A stretch of DNA of 64,000 nucleotides from Actinomycetospora callitridis (lineage in GTDB: Bacteria > Actinomycetota > Actinomycetes > Mycobacteriales > Pseudonocardiaceae), in assembly GCF_028737265.1 (NCBI RefSeq), contig NZ_JAQZAK010000004.1:62001-126000 (forward strand), in the 5' to 3' direction. The position numbers and the translations under genes are program-made. Of this stretch, positions 56,236 through 64,000 are shown piece by piece. The notes beneath the pieces were generated by a model, which was given only the letters and a program-made list of their open reading frames with translations, did not search any database and was not told the origin of the DNA. Every line of letters starts with the position of its first letter. Position 1 is the stretch's first letter.

Positions 56236-56886
56236 ATGGCCCGATCAGCGGCCGCCGCGACGGACCGCGGCGAGCCTGACTCCGCGCCCGGTGCCGAGCC
56301 CGATCCCGCCCCGGCGGCGGAGGCCCCCGGCTACGCGGCGGTGGTGGAGGCGATCGGCCCCAAGGTCCGTGACCTGCGGCAACAGGCCGGCCTGTCGCTG
56401 CAGCAGCTGGCGCGGCGTGCGGACGTCTCGGCCGCGTCGGTGCACAAGGTCGAGCGCGGCGACATGGTCCCGACGATCACGACGCTCCTGAAGCTGGCGG
56501 CGGCGCTCGAGCGCCCGATCGGCCACTTCGTCGACGACCGCGTCCCCGAGCCCGTCGCCAGCCTGGTCCCGGCCCACGCGCGTCCCGACCTGCCCTCGCC
56601 GCCGTCGGTCGAGCGCGCGGGCATCACCGGTCCCGCCGCCCGCTTCCGTCTGCAGGGCGCGGTCACCGAGGTCGACGGGGGCGCCTCGGGCGCCGACGAG
56701 GGCCCGCGCAGCGGGGAGGTCCTCGTGCACGTCCTCGACGGCGAGCTGAGCTTCGAGCTGGCCGGTGAGCGCCACGTCGTCGGCGCCGGCGACACGCTGC
56801 ACTACCCGGGTGACCGGCCGGCGCTCTGGCGCAACAGCGGCTCCGGGCCCGCGCGGGCGATCTGGCTCGTGGTCCGCGGGAGCTGA
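56236..56886 (+). CDS. XRE-cupin transcriptional regulator
   Basis: 216 residues. The HTH is at about 44-98 (VRDLRQQAGLSLQQLARRADVSAASVHKVERGDMVPTITTLLKLAAAL) and a cupin sensor at about 130-215 (GEVLVHVLDGELSFELAGERHVVGAGDTLHYPGDRPALWRN). AAGGAGG lies 6 bases before the ATG. Divergent from the flavoprotein/nitrile hydratase operon and convergent with allH (85-base overlap); a likely effector-sensing regulator of the island. Confidence 0.9.
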   Translation: MARSAAAATDRGEPDSAPGAEPDPAPAAEAPGYAAVVEAIGPKVRDLRQQAGLSLQQLARRADVSAASVHKVERGDMVPTITTLLKLAAALERPIGHFVDDRVPEPVASLVPAHARPDLPSPPSVERAGITGPAARFRLQGAVTEVDGGASGADEGPRSGEVLVHVLDGELSFELAGERHVVGAGDTLHYPGDRPALWRNSGSGPARAIWLVVRGS

Positions 56887-57593
56887 GACACCGCGAGCGC
56901 CAGCCCGGCGGCCAGGTGCGCGCCGGAGCTCGCGCCGACGGCGACGAGCGAGCGCTGGGCCGCGGCGAGCTCCTCCGGCCGGCCCGGAGCGACCGCGGCC
57001 AGCCAGTCGTGCACCGGGGCGATGCACTGCCCCCGCGCGGCCCACGCCAGGAACGCGCGGGCGATCTCCGTGGTCGCCACGCCCGCGGCGATCGCGTCGA
57101 GGCGCGGCCCCGCGGCCGGGCCCCCGACCAGCCGGGCGACGACGAGGACGCCGGCGAGCTGGTCGTCGCCGGACGGGGTCAGGCCGGGGCCCCGGCCGCC
57201 CACCCGCGCGGCGAGCTCCTCGAGCCGCCCGGCCCGGACGAGGTCCTCGACCTCGGGGTCCACGTCCACCGGGCGCGGGGGATCCCCGACGAGCGACTCC
57301 GCGGCCGGCAGCGCGCCCCGCCACACCGGCCCGTCGACGCGCAGCGCCCAGTGCCCGCCCGCGAGCCGCGTGCCGTCGCCCGCCACCGGCTGCCCCGCGC
57401 GCAGCGGGGGCAGGACCGCGCACCGCACGTGCAGCGGCCCCGCGGCGAGGGAGGCGTCGACGAGCGCCACGATGTGGCTACCGGTCTCCCCGTCCAGTCG
57501 CAGGTACGCCGCCCGCCGGTAGACGGCGACGACCGTCCCGCGGCACGGCCGGGCGAGCACCGCGTGGGCGCCCTCCCCCAGGTCGACGGTCAC
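56802..57593 (-). CDS. allH: DUF2877 protein, AllH/YlbF-like oxamate carbamoyltransferase subunit
   Basis: 263 residues. GRGPGLTPSGDDQLAGVLVVARLVGG is the diagnostic DUF2877 segment, with TTEIARAFLAWAARGQ downstream. In E. coli AllH is the third subunit of oxamate carbamoyltransferase. GTG start overlapping the AllG stop by 4 bases. The last 30 residues extend over the convergent XRE gene and may be non-conserved. Confidence 0.85.
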   Translation of the reverse strand: MTVDLGEGAHAVLARPCRGTVVAVYRRAAYLRLDGETGSHIVALVDASLAAGPLHVRCAVLPPLRAGQPVAGDGTRLAGGHWALRVDGPVWRGALPAAESLVGDPPRPVDVDPEVEDLVRAGRLEELAARVGGRGPGLTPSGDDQLAGVLVVARLVGGPAAGPRLDAIAAGVATTEIARAFLAWAARGQCIAPVHDWLAAVAPGRPEELAAAQRSLVAVGASSGAHLAAGLALAVSQLPRTTSQIARAGPEPLLRQSAGRSPG

Positions 57594-59035
57594 ACGGCCA
57601 CCCCACCGTCCTCGCCGGCCAGGTCCAGCAGCGCCGCGACGAAGCAGTCCAGAGGCGCCGTGGCGACCCCGGCGCCGACCTGCCCGACCCCCGAGTGCGC
57701 GGCGAGGATGCCGGTGGTGACCTTGGGGGTGATCCCGAGCTCGACCACCGCGCGCACGTCCACCCCCACCGGGGTGCCGCTGAACCCGAGCGCGGGCAGC
57801 GTGAACCGGCTGCTGGCGCCGACGCAGATGCGGCGGAAGACCTCGGTGGCGCGGGCGGCGTCGGCCATCGACCCGCCGAGGAACGCCGCGACCGCCGGCG
57901 AGTTCCCCGCCGCCGGCCCGCCGAGGCCGACGAGCTCGAGCACGGCGCTGTCGCCGATGTCCGGCGCGGCGTCGTCCGGGCCGTAGCCCGAGTAGTAGAG
58001 GGCCTCGCCGACCGGCGGCGAGTCCGTGACGTACCAGCGGTCGGAGCCCGCGAGCCGGATCCCGAACGTCGTGCCGTTGCGCGACATCGTCGTGACGATG
58101 CTCGAGCCCGTCACCTGGCCCGCCCACGCCGTGAGCGCGCGGGCCGCGCCCATCGCGAGCGTCAGGAAGAACAGGTGGTTGCCGCCGAGGAAGTCGGCGA
58201 AGCCCTGGCGGGAGTCCTCGGGCAGCGCCGCGATGTGTGGCAGCCAGGTGCGGACGAGGAGGTTGGTCGCGGCCTGGGTGCGCATGTGGAGGTCGTCGCC
58301 CATCGCGATGCCCTGGGCCGCCATCGCCAGGACGTCGAGCGGTCCGGTGCGCGCCAGGATCGCGGCGACGGCGGGGCCGGCGACGTCACGCAGCAGGCGC
58401 AGCCGCGCGATCGCGGCATCGGTGTCGCGGCCGAACCAGGGGACCTCGCCGGGCCCCTGGTTGATCGGCGCGAACGTCCGGACCGTCCCGTCGCCGGTGG
58501 ACATCTCGATGACGAGGACGGGCGCGGTCGGCCCGATCGCGCTGGCCATCGGCACGACGGTGTCGTGGAGGTTCGCCGGCTCGAGGCGCACCGCCCCCGA
58601 GGCGAGCAGCCCGTCGGCCCCGGCCGTGTCGACGGCCCAGCCCTCGGCCACCGTCGCGGCGCGCATCGAGCGGCGCAGCGGGTCGGCCACCTGCTCCCAC
58701 CCGATCGCCGGGCCGCAGTGCAGGAGGACCCGGCCGCCGGCCTCGGAGACGCCCGGGACCACCTCGCCGGCCGGGGCGACGCCGACGAGGAAGGGCACGC
58801 CGGTGTCGAGGCGGCGCAGCACCTCGGCGTTGGCGGCGTCGATCTCCGCGCCGCGGCCGGCGTACAGCCGGGTCAGCGCCCGGATGGCGTCCGGCCGGCC
58901 GCCGGCGGGCGGGCGCCAGTCGACGTGCTCCACCGGACGCCCCTGGGCGCGCACCGCGTCGGCGAACATCGGCAGCCCGACGTTGACCACCGCGACCTCG
59001 TCGGGCAGGACGATCGGGGGTCCGGTGGTGCTCAT
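57590..59035 (-). CDS. allG: DUF1116 protein, AllG/YlbE-like oxamate carbamoyltransferase subunit
   Basis: 481 residues. The start VAVVNVGLPMFADAVRAQGRPVEHVDWRPPAGG and the later ANLHDTVVPMASAIGPTAPV, MGDDLHMRTQAATNLLVR and FSGTPVGVDVRAVVELGITPKVTTGILA are the DUF1116 hallmarks. It is the large partner of FdrA/AllF and AllH. Here it is chained by 4-base overlaps to a lyase gene upstream and allH downstream, away from fdrA and allK. Confidence 0.85.
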   Translation of the reverse strand: MSTTGPPIVLPDEVAVVNVGLPMFADAVRAQGRPVEHVDWRPPAGGRPDAIRALTRLYAGRGAEIDAANAEVLRRLDTGVPFLVGVAPAGEVVPGVSEAGGRVLLHCGPAIGWEQVADPLRRSMRAATVAEGWAVDTAGADGLLASGAVRLEPANLHDTVVPMASAIGPTAPVLVIEMSTGDGTVRTFAPINQGPGEVPWFGRDTDAAIARLRLLRDVAGPAVAAILARTGPLDVLAMAAQGIAMGDDLHMRTQAATNLLVRTWLPHIAALPEDSRQGFADFLGGNHLFFLTLAMGAARALTAWAGQVTGSSIVTTMSRNGTTFGIRLAGSDRWYVTDSPPVGEALYYSGYGPDDAAPDIGDSAVLELVGLGGPAAGNSPAVAAFLGGSMADAARATEVFRRICVGASSRFTLPALGFSGTPVGVDVRAVVELGITPKVTTGILAAHSGVGQVGAGVATAPLDCFVAALLDLAGEDGGVAV

Positions 59036-60582
59036 CGTGCTCCTCCTGAGGGGTGCGGGCCTGAGGGGTGCGGGCCTGAGGGGTGCGGGCCTGAGCCCTG
59101 GCGTGCCGCGGCGAGCAGCGCGGCCTCGGCGCTGTCGTAGCCGGCGAGCCGGTCGGCGGCGGACGCCGCGAGACCGTCGAGGCGGTTGCGCAGGCTCGTC
59201 GTCATGCGGGCCAGCGCGTCGGGCGACGCCCCGCCGCGGGCGTCGCGCGAGAGCACGATCTGCCACGGGTCCAGCACGGTGGACAGGTCGCGCCCGGCCA
59301 CGCCGAGGGGCGTGCCGCGGTGCTCCACGGCCGCCTCGTCGATCATCTCGCCGGTGATGGCGACACCGCGCACGCCGGCGCGGCTCGCCGCCCGCACCGT
59401 GCGACCGACGATGAGGTAGGCGGTCCGGTAGTCGACGTCGCAGGACTGCACGAGGTACTCGGCGAGGTCGGTGGCCTGCGTGTAGCCGCCGCGGACCTCC
59501 TCGGCGAGCCGGTCGGTGTTCACCCGCAGCGTGCGCACCACGCCCGCGGAGAGGCGCGCGATGCGGACGGCCAGGTCGAGCGCGCGGGGCACCTCGCCGT
59601 AGGCGTAGATCAGGTTGTCGCTGCGGGCCGAGGGGCTCTTGGTCACGGCGAGGAACCCGGCGAGCCGCCCGATGAGCACGCCGGACGCGCCCCGGATGAT
59701 CGACAGCGCGTACGGGTTGCGCTTCTGCGGCATGAGGACGCTGGCGCGGGTGTAGCCGTCGTCGAGGTCGACGTAGTCGAACTCGCTCGACGACCAGATC
59801 TCGAGGTCCTCGGCGAGCTTGCAGAACGTCGTCAGCAGGCTCGACGACGTCGCGAGCACGGCGATCAGCCCGTCGACCTGCCACATCGCGTCGCGCGTGT
59901 GCTCGATGACGTCGGAGAAGCCCAGCGTGCTCGCGATGAACTCGCGGTCGGTGAGCAGCCGCGTGCCGTTGACGCAGCCCGCGCCGCCGGGGCTCGCGTC
60001 GACCCAGTCGAGCTCGCCGAGCAGCCGCTCGGCGTCGCGCACCGCGGAGTAGACGAACGAGAGGACGTAGTGCCCGAACGTCGAGGGCTGCGCGTGCTGC
60101 AGGTACGTCTGGTCCGGCATCACCGTCTCGGCGTGCTCCTCGGCACGGTCGACGGCGGCGAGCCCGAAGCGGGCGGTGTCGCTGATCAGCTCGACGATCT
60201 GGCGCCGGATGTGCAGGCGCAGCGCGATCCGCACGGCCTCGCGGCGGGGGCGCCCGGCGTGCAGCCAGCCCGCCGCGTCGCCGATCCGGGAGACGAAGTA
60301 GGCCTCGCGCGAGTTGTAGGGCTCACCCAGCTCCGGGTCGTACGGGAAGTCCTCGGGCGGCGTCGCGTCGGCCTCGAGGAGCAGCGCCAGGACCGCCTGC
60401 CGGGCGTCGTCGGGCACGAGACCGCGGCGCGCGAGGTCGAGCACGTGCCCCATGTCGGCCAGGTTCAGCCCGCGGTGCAGGAACGGTGCGTCGGCGTTCT
60501 CCAGCGCGAAGCCGGAGTCGACGAGCTCGGGCGCCGCGGCCGTCCGCGGGGGGCCCGACTCGCGGACGCGACGTGCGGTCAT
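59032..60582 (-). CDS. Argininosuccinate-lyase-like enzyme of the fumarase/aspartase superfamily
   Basis: 516 residues. The superfamily signature is SVLMPQKRNPYALSIIRG, the catalytic-His region PDQTYLQHAQPSTFGHYVL (TxxQxAQPxTxGH), and GGAGCVNGTRL contributes to the substrate site as in argininosuccinate lyase. It would eliminate an amine or ureido group, releasing an alkene acid, but the context is not arginine synthesis. The C-terminus ends in three GPHPS repeats. Both ends overlap neighbours by 4 bases. Confidence 0.85.
   Translation of the reverse strand: MTARRVRESGPPRTAAAPELVDSGFALENADAPFLHRGLNLADMGHVLDLARRGLVPDDARQAVLALLLEADATPPEDFPYDPELGEPYNSREAYFVSRIGDAAGWLHAGRPRREAVRIALRLHIRRQIVELISDTARFGLAAVDRAEEHAETVMPDQTYLQHAQPSTFGHYVLSFVYSAVRDAERLLGELDWVDASPGGAGCVNGTRLLTDREFIASTLGFSDVIEHTRDAMWQVDGLIAVLATSSSLLTTFCKLAEDLEIWSSSEFDYVDLDDGYTRASVLMPQKRNPYALSIIRGASGVLIGRLAGFLAVTKSPSARSDNLIYAYGEVPRALDLAVRIARLSAGVVRTLRVNTDRLAEEVRGGYTQATDLAEYLVQSCDVDYRTAYLIVGRTVRAASRAGVRGVAITGEMIDEAAVEHRGTPLGVAGRDLSTVLDPWQIVLSRDARGGASPDALARMTTSLRNRLDGLAASAADRLAGYDSAEAALLAAARQGSGPHPSGPHPSGPHPSGGAR
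59046..59095 (-). repeat. 15-bp tandem repeat at the lyase C-terminus
   Basis: CTGAGGGGTGCGGGC is repeated exactly at 59046-59060, 59061-59075 and 59076-59090 plus five bases. It encodes the GPHPS repeats at the end of the lyase. A slippage-prone array, in frame. Confidence 0.9.
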
Positions 60583-61610
60583 GGTGCTCCTGTCGTGGCG
60601 GGGACGGTCTCGCCGAGGTGGGTCAGGGCGGACGCGACGCCGCCGGTGTGCCAGAGGACGACGGGGCCGGGCCGCTCCTCGTGAACCGGCCCGGCCCGCA
60701 GCCGCGCCAGGGCGACGGCGAACGCCTTGGCGCCGTAGGTGTCGTCGAGCAGCAGTCCCTCGGTGCGCAGGACCGTCGCCGCGGCGTCCCGGTCCGCGGC
60801 CGACGCCCGCCCGAAGCCGGGTCCCCGGTGGTCGACCACCTCGAGGCGGTCCTCCCGCGGCGGCGCGGTGCCCAGGGCCGCGGCGCAGGCGCGCCCGAGG
60901 TCCAGCACCTTGGGGGTGATCTCCTCCGGCGGCCGGCTCACCGACACCGCGAGCACCGTCGTGTCGGCGCCGGCCGCGGCCAGGCCGACGAGCAGGCCCG
61001 CGGTGCTGCCGCCGGAGCCCAGCGGGAGCACCACGGTCGCCGGGAACGCCCCGTCGAGGCGCACGCACTGGTCGAGCACCTCGGCGGCGGCCCGCGCGAA
61101 GCCCGCGGCGCCGACGGGGGTCGACCCGCCGCGGGGCACCGCCAGCGGCCGGCGTCCCGCGGCCCGGAGCTCGGCGGCCCGCTCGGCGACGACGACGTCG
61201 ACGCGTTCCCGCCGGTCGTCACCCAGCGGCACGAGGCGCGCGCCGGCGGCCTCCGCCAGCGCCAGGTTCGGCGTCGGGCCCGGAGCCGGCCGACCTCGGG
61301 AGGCGCCGCCCCACACCACCAGCTCGCAGGCGATGCCCGCGACCCGCGCCGCCATCGCCGCCGCCGCGACGAAGTTCGAGTCCGGCCCGCCGCCGGTGAC
61401 CAGCACGTCCACGCCGTGGGCCTGCGCGTCGCCCAGCAGGTACTCGAGCGGGCGCGTCTTGTTCCCGGCGATCCCGAAGCCGGCGAGGTCGTCCCGCTTG
61501 ATCCGCAGCGGCCCGCACCCGAGCTCGGCGCGCAGCCGCGGCGCGTCCACCAGCGGGGTCGGCAGCGTGCCGAGCGGCAGGCGGGGCGGGAGCCGGGGCA
61601 GCCAGGTCAC
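60579..61610 (-). CDS. PLP-dependent D-cysteine desulfhydrase/ACC-deaminase-family enzyme
   Basis: 343 residues, fold type II. The PLP Lys is in GIAGNKTRPLEYLLG, and GSGGSTAGLLVGL is the phosphate-binding glycine loop. Family members cleave D-cysteine, aminocyclopropane carboxylate or related amino acids. Translationally coupled (GTGA and ATGA overlaps) to a lyase on each side, which suggests it processes an amino acid made by them. Confidence 0.85.
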   Translation of the reverse strand: MTWLPRLPPRLPLGTLPTPLVDAPRLRAELGCGPLRIKRDDLAGFGIAGNKTRPLEYLLGDAQAHGVDVLVTGGGPDSNFVAAAAMAARVAGIACELVVWGGASRGRPAPGPTPNLALAEAAGARLVPLGDDRRERVDVVVAERAAELRAAGRRPLAVPRGGSTPVGAAGFARAAAEVLDQCVRLDGAFPATVVLPLGSGGSTAGLLVGLAAAGADTTVLAVSVSRPPEEITPKVLDLGRACAAALGTAPPREDRLEVVDHRGPGFGRASAADRDAAATVLRTEGLLLDDTYGAKAFAVALARLRAGPVHEERPGPVVLWHTGGVASALTHLGETVPATTGAP

Positions 61611-62956
61611 ACGCCCTCCCCCGCCCGGGCCCCGCGGGCCCGCGCCACCACCTCGTCGACCATCCGTCCCGCGGTGGCGACCGGGGCGCGCGCCATCCAC
61701 CCGCGCACCTCGTCGGCCGACGCGACCCCGCGTGCCACGACCCCGTCGACGACGTCGCCACCGCCGGCGAGCACGCCCTGGAGCAGGTCCTGGGCCGCGT
61801 GCTTGCCGAGGCGCCCGGACAGCCCCGCGAGCACGCGCTCGGAGGTGAGCCGGTCGCCGAAGCGCTCGAGGTTCGCGGCCATCGCGCCGTCGTGGACCTC
61901 GAGACCCGCCAGGAGCGTGCGTGCGAGCCCGAGCGCGGTCCCGGTCAGCAGGCAGACCTCGGGCAGGGCGACCCACTCGGCCTTCCACCCGCGGCCGTCG
62001 CGCTCGTGGCTGACGACGGTGCCCTCGAGCAGCACCCCGGCCGACGACCGGGCCAGGCGGGCGAGGGTGTCGAGGTGCTCGCCGACCTCGGGGTTGCGCT
62101 TGTGCGGCATCGTGATGCTGCCGACGGCGGTCGCGGTGGTCGGCTCGGCGAGCTCGCCGATCTCGGGGCGGGCGAGCTCGTAGACCTCGGTCCCGATGCG
62201 CGCGAGCGTCCCGCAGACCAGGGCCAGGACGTGCCCGAACTCGGCGACGCGGTCGCGGCTGGTCAGCCAGGACGCGCCCGGGTCGCCCAGCCCGAGCTCG
62301 GCGCAGAAGTCCCGGCGCAGCGCGAGCGGGTCGAGCTCGGCCTCGTGGAACGCGAGCGCGCCCACCGCGCCGGCGAGCTGGCCCACCGCCCACCGCGGAC
62401 GCCCCTCGCGCAGGCGGTCGAGGTGGCGGCGCAGCTCGTCGGCCCAGGACGCGGCCTTGAAGCCGAAGGTGATCGGGGCGCCGGGCTGGCCGTGGGTGCG
62501 CCCGACCATGACCGTGTCGCGGTGGGTCGTGGCCAGATCCAGCACCGTCGCCTCGAGGGCCAGCAGGTCGCGCCGGACGATCGCCCCGACGTCGCGCATC
62601 AGCAGGCCGAACCACGTGTCGCTGACGTCCTGCACGGTGGCGCCGACGTAGACGTGCTCGCGCGCGGACTCCGGCAGCACCCGCTGCAGCTCCCGGATGA
62701 GGCCGAGCGTGGAGTGCGACGTCGACCGGGTCCCCGCCGCGACCCGGTCCAGGTCGAGCGCGTCCGCGCGGGCCCCGGCGGCGATCTGCTCGGCGGCCCC
62801 GGGCGGGACGAGACCGTGGCGCGCCTGCACGCGGGCGAGCGCGACGAGGACGTCGAGCCAGGCCTGCCAGCGGGCCGTCTCCCCGAGCAGCTCCTCGAGC
62901 TCCGGGGTGGACCAGAGGTGCGCGTAGACCGGCGAGTCGGTCAGGCGGGTGACCAC
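61607..62956 (-). CDS. Adenylosuccinate-lyase-family enzyme (second fumarase-superfamily lyase)
   Basis: 449 residues. Signature GSITMPHKRNPEVGEHLDTLAR, catalytic-His region MVGRTHGQPGAPITFGFK, and STSHSTLGLIREL near the N-terminus. It is closest in feel to adenylosuccinate lyase or carboxymuconate cycloisomerase, yet the purine context is absent. GTG 62956 (AGGGGGC upstream) overlaps the previous gene by 16 bases. Confidence 0.85.
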   Translation of the reverse strand: MVTRLTDSPVYAHLWSTPELEELLGETARWQAWLDVLVALARVQARHGLVPPGAAEQIAAGARADALDLDRVAAGTRSTSHSTLGLIRELQRVLPESAREHVYVGATVQDVSDTWFGLLMRDVGAIVRRDLLALEATVLDLATTHRDTVMVGRTHGQPGAPITFGFKAASWADELRRHLDRLREGRPRWAVGQLAGAVGALAFHEAELDPLALRRDFCAELGLGDPGASWLTSRDRVAEFGHVLALVCGTLARIGTEVYELARPEIGELAEPTTATAVGSITMPHKRNPEVGEHLDTLARLARSSAGVLLEGTVVSHERDGRGWKAEWVALPEVCLLTGTALGLARTLLAGLEVHDGAMAANLERFGDRLTSERVLAGLSGRLGKHAAQDLLQGVLAGGGDVVDGVVARGVASADEVRGWMARAPVATAGRMVDEVVARARGARAGEGV

Positions 62957-63879
62957 GGCGCCGCCCCCTGGCTCTCGGCGAGCTCGGCGAGCCGGCCCAG
63001 CGCCTCCCGCACGTGCTCCAGCGAGGCGCCCCACGGCACCGACACCCACGCCGTCGGCCCGTCCGGCCCCTCGGCGACGCCCTCGTCGAGCTCCTCCTGC
63101 TGCAGGCAGCACTTGGTCAGCAGGGCTCCGGCGCCGGCCGCGGCCGGGTCGGCCTTCGGACAGAAGTCGACCTGTGGCGCGTCGTGGCCGTAGAACCACC
63201 GGTGGATCTGGCGGGAGCGCTCGCAGCCGACGAGGGTCCAGTCGGCGGGCTCCGGTCGTTCGTCGAGGTAGGACATCGTGGCGCCGGGGATCTCGCTCCC
63301 GCCGCCGCGGCACGGGAGCAGGTAGTGCTCGGCGGGGAGCCGGCGGGCGAGGTCGGCCAGGTCGACGACCTCGCTCTCGAGGCGCAGCGGCCGCAGGGTC
63401 TCGGTGACGTCGACGATCCGGCGGGCCTGGTCGGCGAGCTTGGCCGGGTGCGGCGGCACCACCTCGCGCACCACCACCCGCAGCGCGTCGGGGTCGACCA
63501 CGAAGTTGACGTGCTCGTACCGGCCCTGCACCACCACCGCGCGGGCGCCGGGGACCTCGGCGGCCACGGCGACCAGCGCGGACGGGATCGCCGTGTCGAC
63601 GTCCGGGCGGTACACGAACACGCACTCGTCGGGGCCCGCGAGGAGCTCGACCGCCGTGATCGGGCTGAAGAGCGCGTCGCCGGGATCCCGCGCGACGGCG
63701 AGCAGGGCCACGTCACCCGAGGTCTCGTCGTGCGGGCGCACCACGAGGAACCGCGTCTTCCAGTAGGCCTCGCGCCCCAGGTAGTGCGTACGCAGGGACG
63801 CCTCGTCGAGCGGCCCGTCGAAGCGCGCGACGGCGACGCCCCGGTAGCGCCCGGGGACGAGGTTGGGCGTGCCCCTCAC
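62941..63879 (-). CDS. Unrecognised conserved-looking protein of the lyase operon
   Basis: 312 residues from a GTG overlapping the upstream stop by 4 bases. It begins VRGTPNLVPGRYRGVAVARFDGPLDEA-like beta structure, has a middle alpha/beta region (YEHVNFVVDPDALRVVVREVVPPHPAKLADQAR), and a Cys-bearing end (CRGGGS, GCERSRQIHRWFYGHDAP, FCPKADP, TKCCLQQEELDEG). The spaced cysteines could bind metal. No family or function assigned. Confidence 0.7.
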   Translation of the reverse strand: MRGTPNLVPGRYRGVAVARFDGPLDEASLRTHYLGREAYWKTRFLVVRPHDETSGDVALLAVARDPGDALFSPITAVELLAGPDECVFVYRPDVDTAIPSALVAVAAEVPGARAVVVQGRYEHVNFVVDPDALRVVVREVVPPHPAKLADQARRIVDVTETLRPLRLESEVVDLADLARRLPAEHYLLPCRGGGSEIPGATMSYLDERPEPADWTLVGCERSRQIHRWFYGHDAPQVDFCPKADPAAAGAGALLTKCCLQQEELDEGVAEGPDGPTAWVSVPWGASLEHVREALGRLAELAESQGAAPWSPA

Positions 63880-64000
63880 CGCACGGGCTCCGCGGTGACG
63901 GGCAGGGACACCTCGGCGGTGTCCGAGCGCAGGCCCAGCCGCAGCGTCTCCACCGAGAGGATCTCGTCGAGCGCGACGTTGCCCAGGTTCACCCCGGGCC
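63876..64000 (-). CDS. C-terminal end of a gene cut by the window edge
   Basis: The last 40 codons are visible, ending NLGNVALDEILSVETLRLGL...SLPVTAEPVR and a TGA that overlaps the next start (GTGA). It belongs to the same operon as the lyases. Too short to name. Confidence 0.65.
   Translation of the reverse strand, partial: PGVNLGNVALDEILSVETLRLGLRSDTAEVSLPVTAEPVR

Noticed and set aside
56765..59140. 791-codon plus-strand frame opposite allG and allH
   Set aside because: Arg/Gly/Pro-rich shadow of the minus-strand genes.

Overview
The window is very GC-rich DNA with frequent GTG starts, 4-base start/stop overlaps, a mycothiol-enzyme-like DinB protein, and DUF5709, DUF5313 and MSMEG-type families. 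Together these point to an actinomycete chromosome. A Pseudonocardiaceae-like host is my inference from gene content, not something I could test. No rRNA, tRNA, CRISPR array or complete insertion sequence was seen.

Layout. (1) 1-5140: an NAD-linked formate dehydrogenase operon. Its catalytic subunit has an in-frame UGA exactly at the selenocysteine position of FdhF-type enzymes, followed by a SECIS-like hairpin. Its N-terminal Fe-S domains sit on a separate gene at the operon end. (2) 5298-16238: small and membrane proteins, isocitrate lyase, a DUF389 protein, a HemK-like methyltransferase, a TENA-like protein, a CDGSH Fe-S protein, a hydrolase and galT-galK. (3) 16363-21603: a frame-broken HNH endonuclease gene, a PadR regulator, a YbaK deacylase, an intact and a broken SDR gene, a TetR regulator and a tiny unlisted gene. 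(4) 21664-40103: mixed metabolic and regulatory genes with several divergent regulator/target pairs (ABC exporter/MarR, OhrR-like/DUF5313, TDT transporter/LysR) and visible operator-like repeats.

(5) 40156-64000 is the most unusual part: a nitrogen/nitrile island. It holds two cobalt-type nitrile hydratase loci. One has three subunits with a split beta chain, in the gene order of thiocyanate hydrolase. The other has complete beta and alpha chains plus a His-tailed accessory protein. It also holds four families of the Nit1C (cyanide/nitrogen-starvation) cluster without its nitrilase: glycosyltransferase MSMEG_0565, GNAT MSMEG_0567, radical SAM MSMEG_0568 and MSMEG_0572/Sll0783. All four families of the E. 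coli oxamate carbamoyltransferase pathway (AllF, AllG, AllH and carbamate kinase AllK) are present as well. The AllG/AllH genes are translationally chained to two fumarase-superfamily lyases, a PLP enzyme and an unrecognised protein. SARP/AfsR-type and XRE-cupin regulators lie inside the island.

How the genes may work together (inference): the nitrile hydratases would turn a nitrile, cyanide adduct or thiocyanate into an amide or related product. The lyases and PLP enzyme would split C-N or C-S bonds. The AllFGH-AllK module would recover a carbamoyl group as carbamoyl phosphate and then ATP, CO2 and ammonia. The substrate cannot be read from the sequence.

Three genes (HNH, second SDR, TDT transporter) are broken by small indels. 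These may be real pseudogenes or assembly errors.
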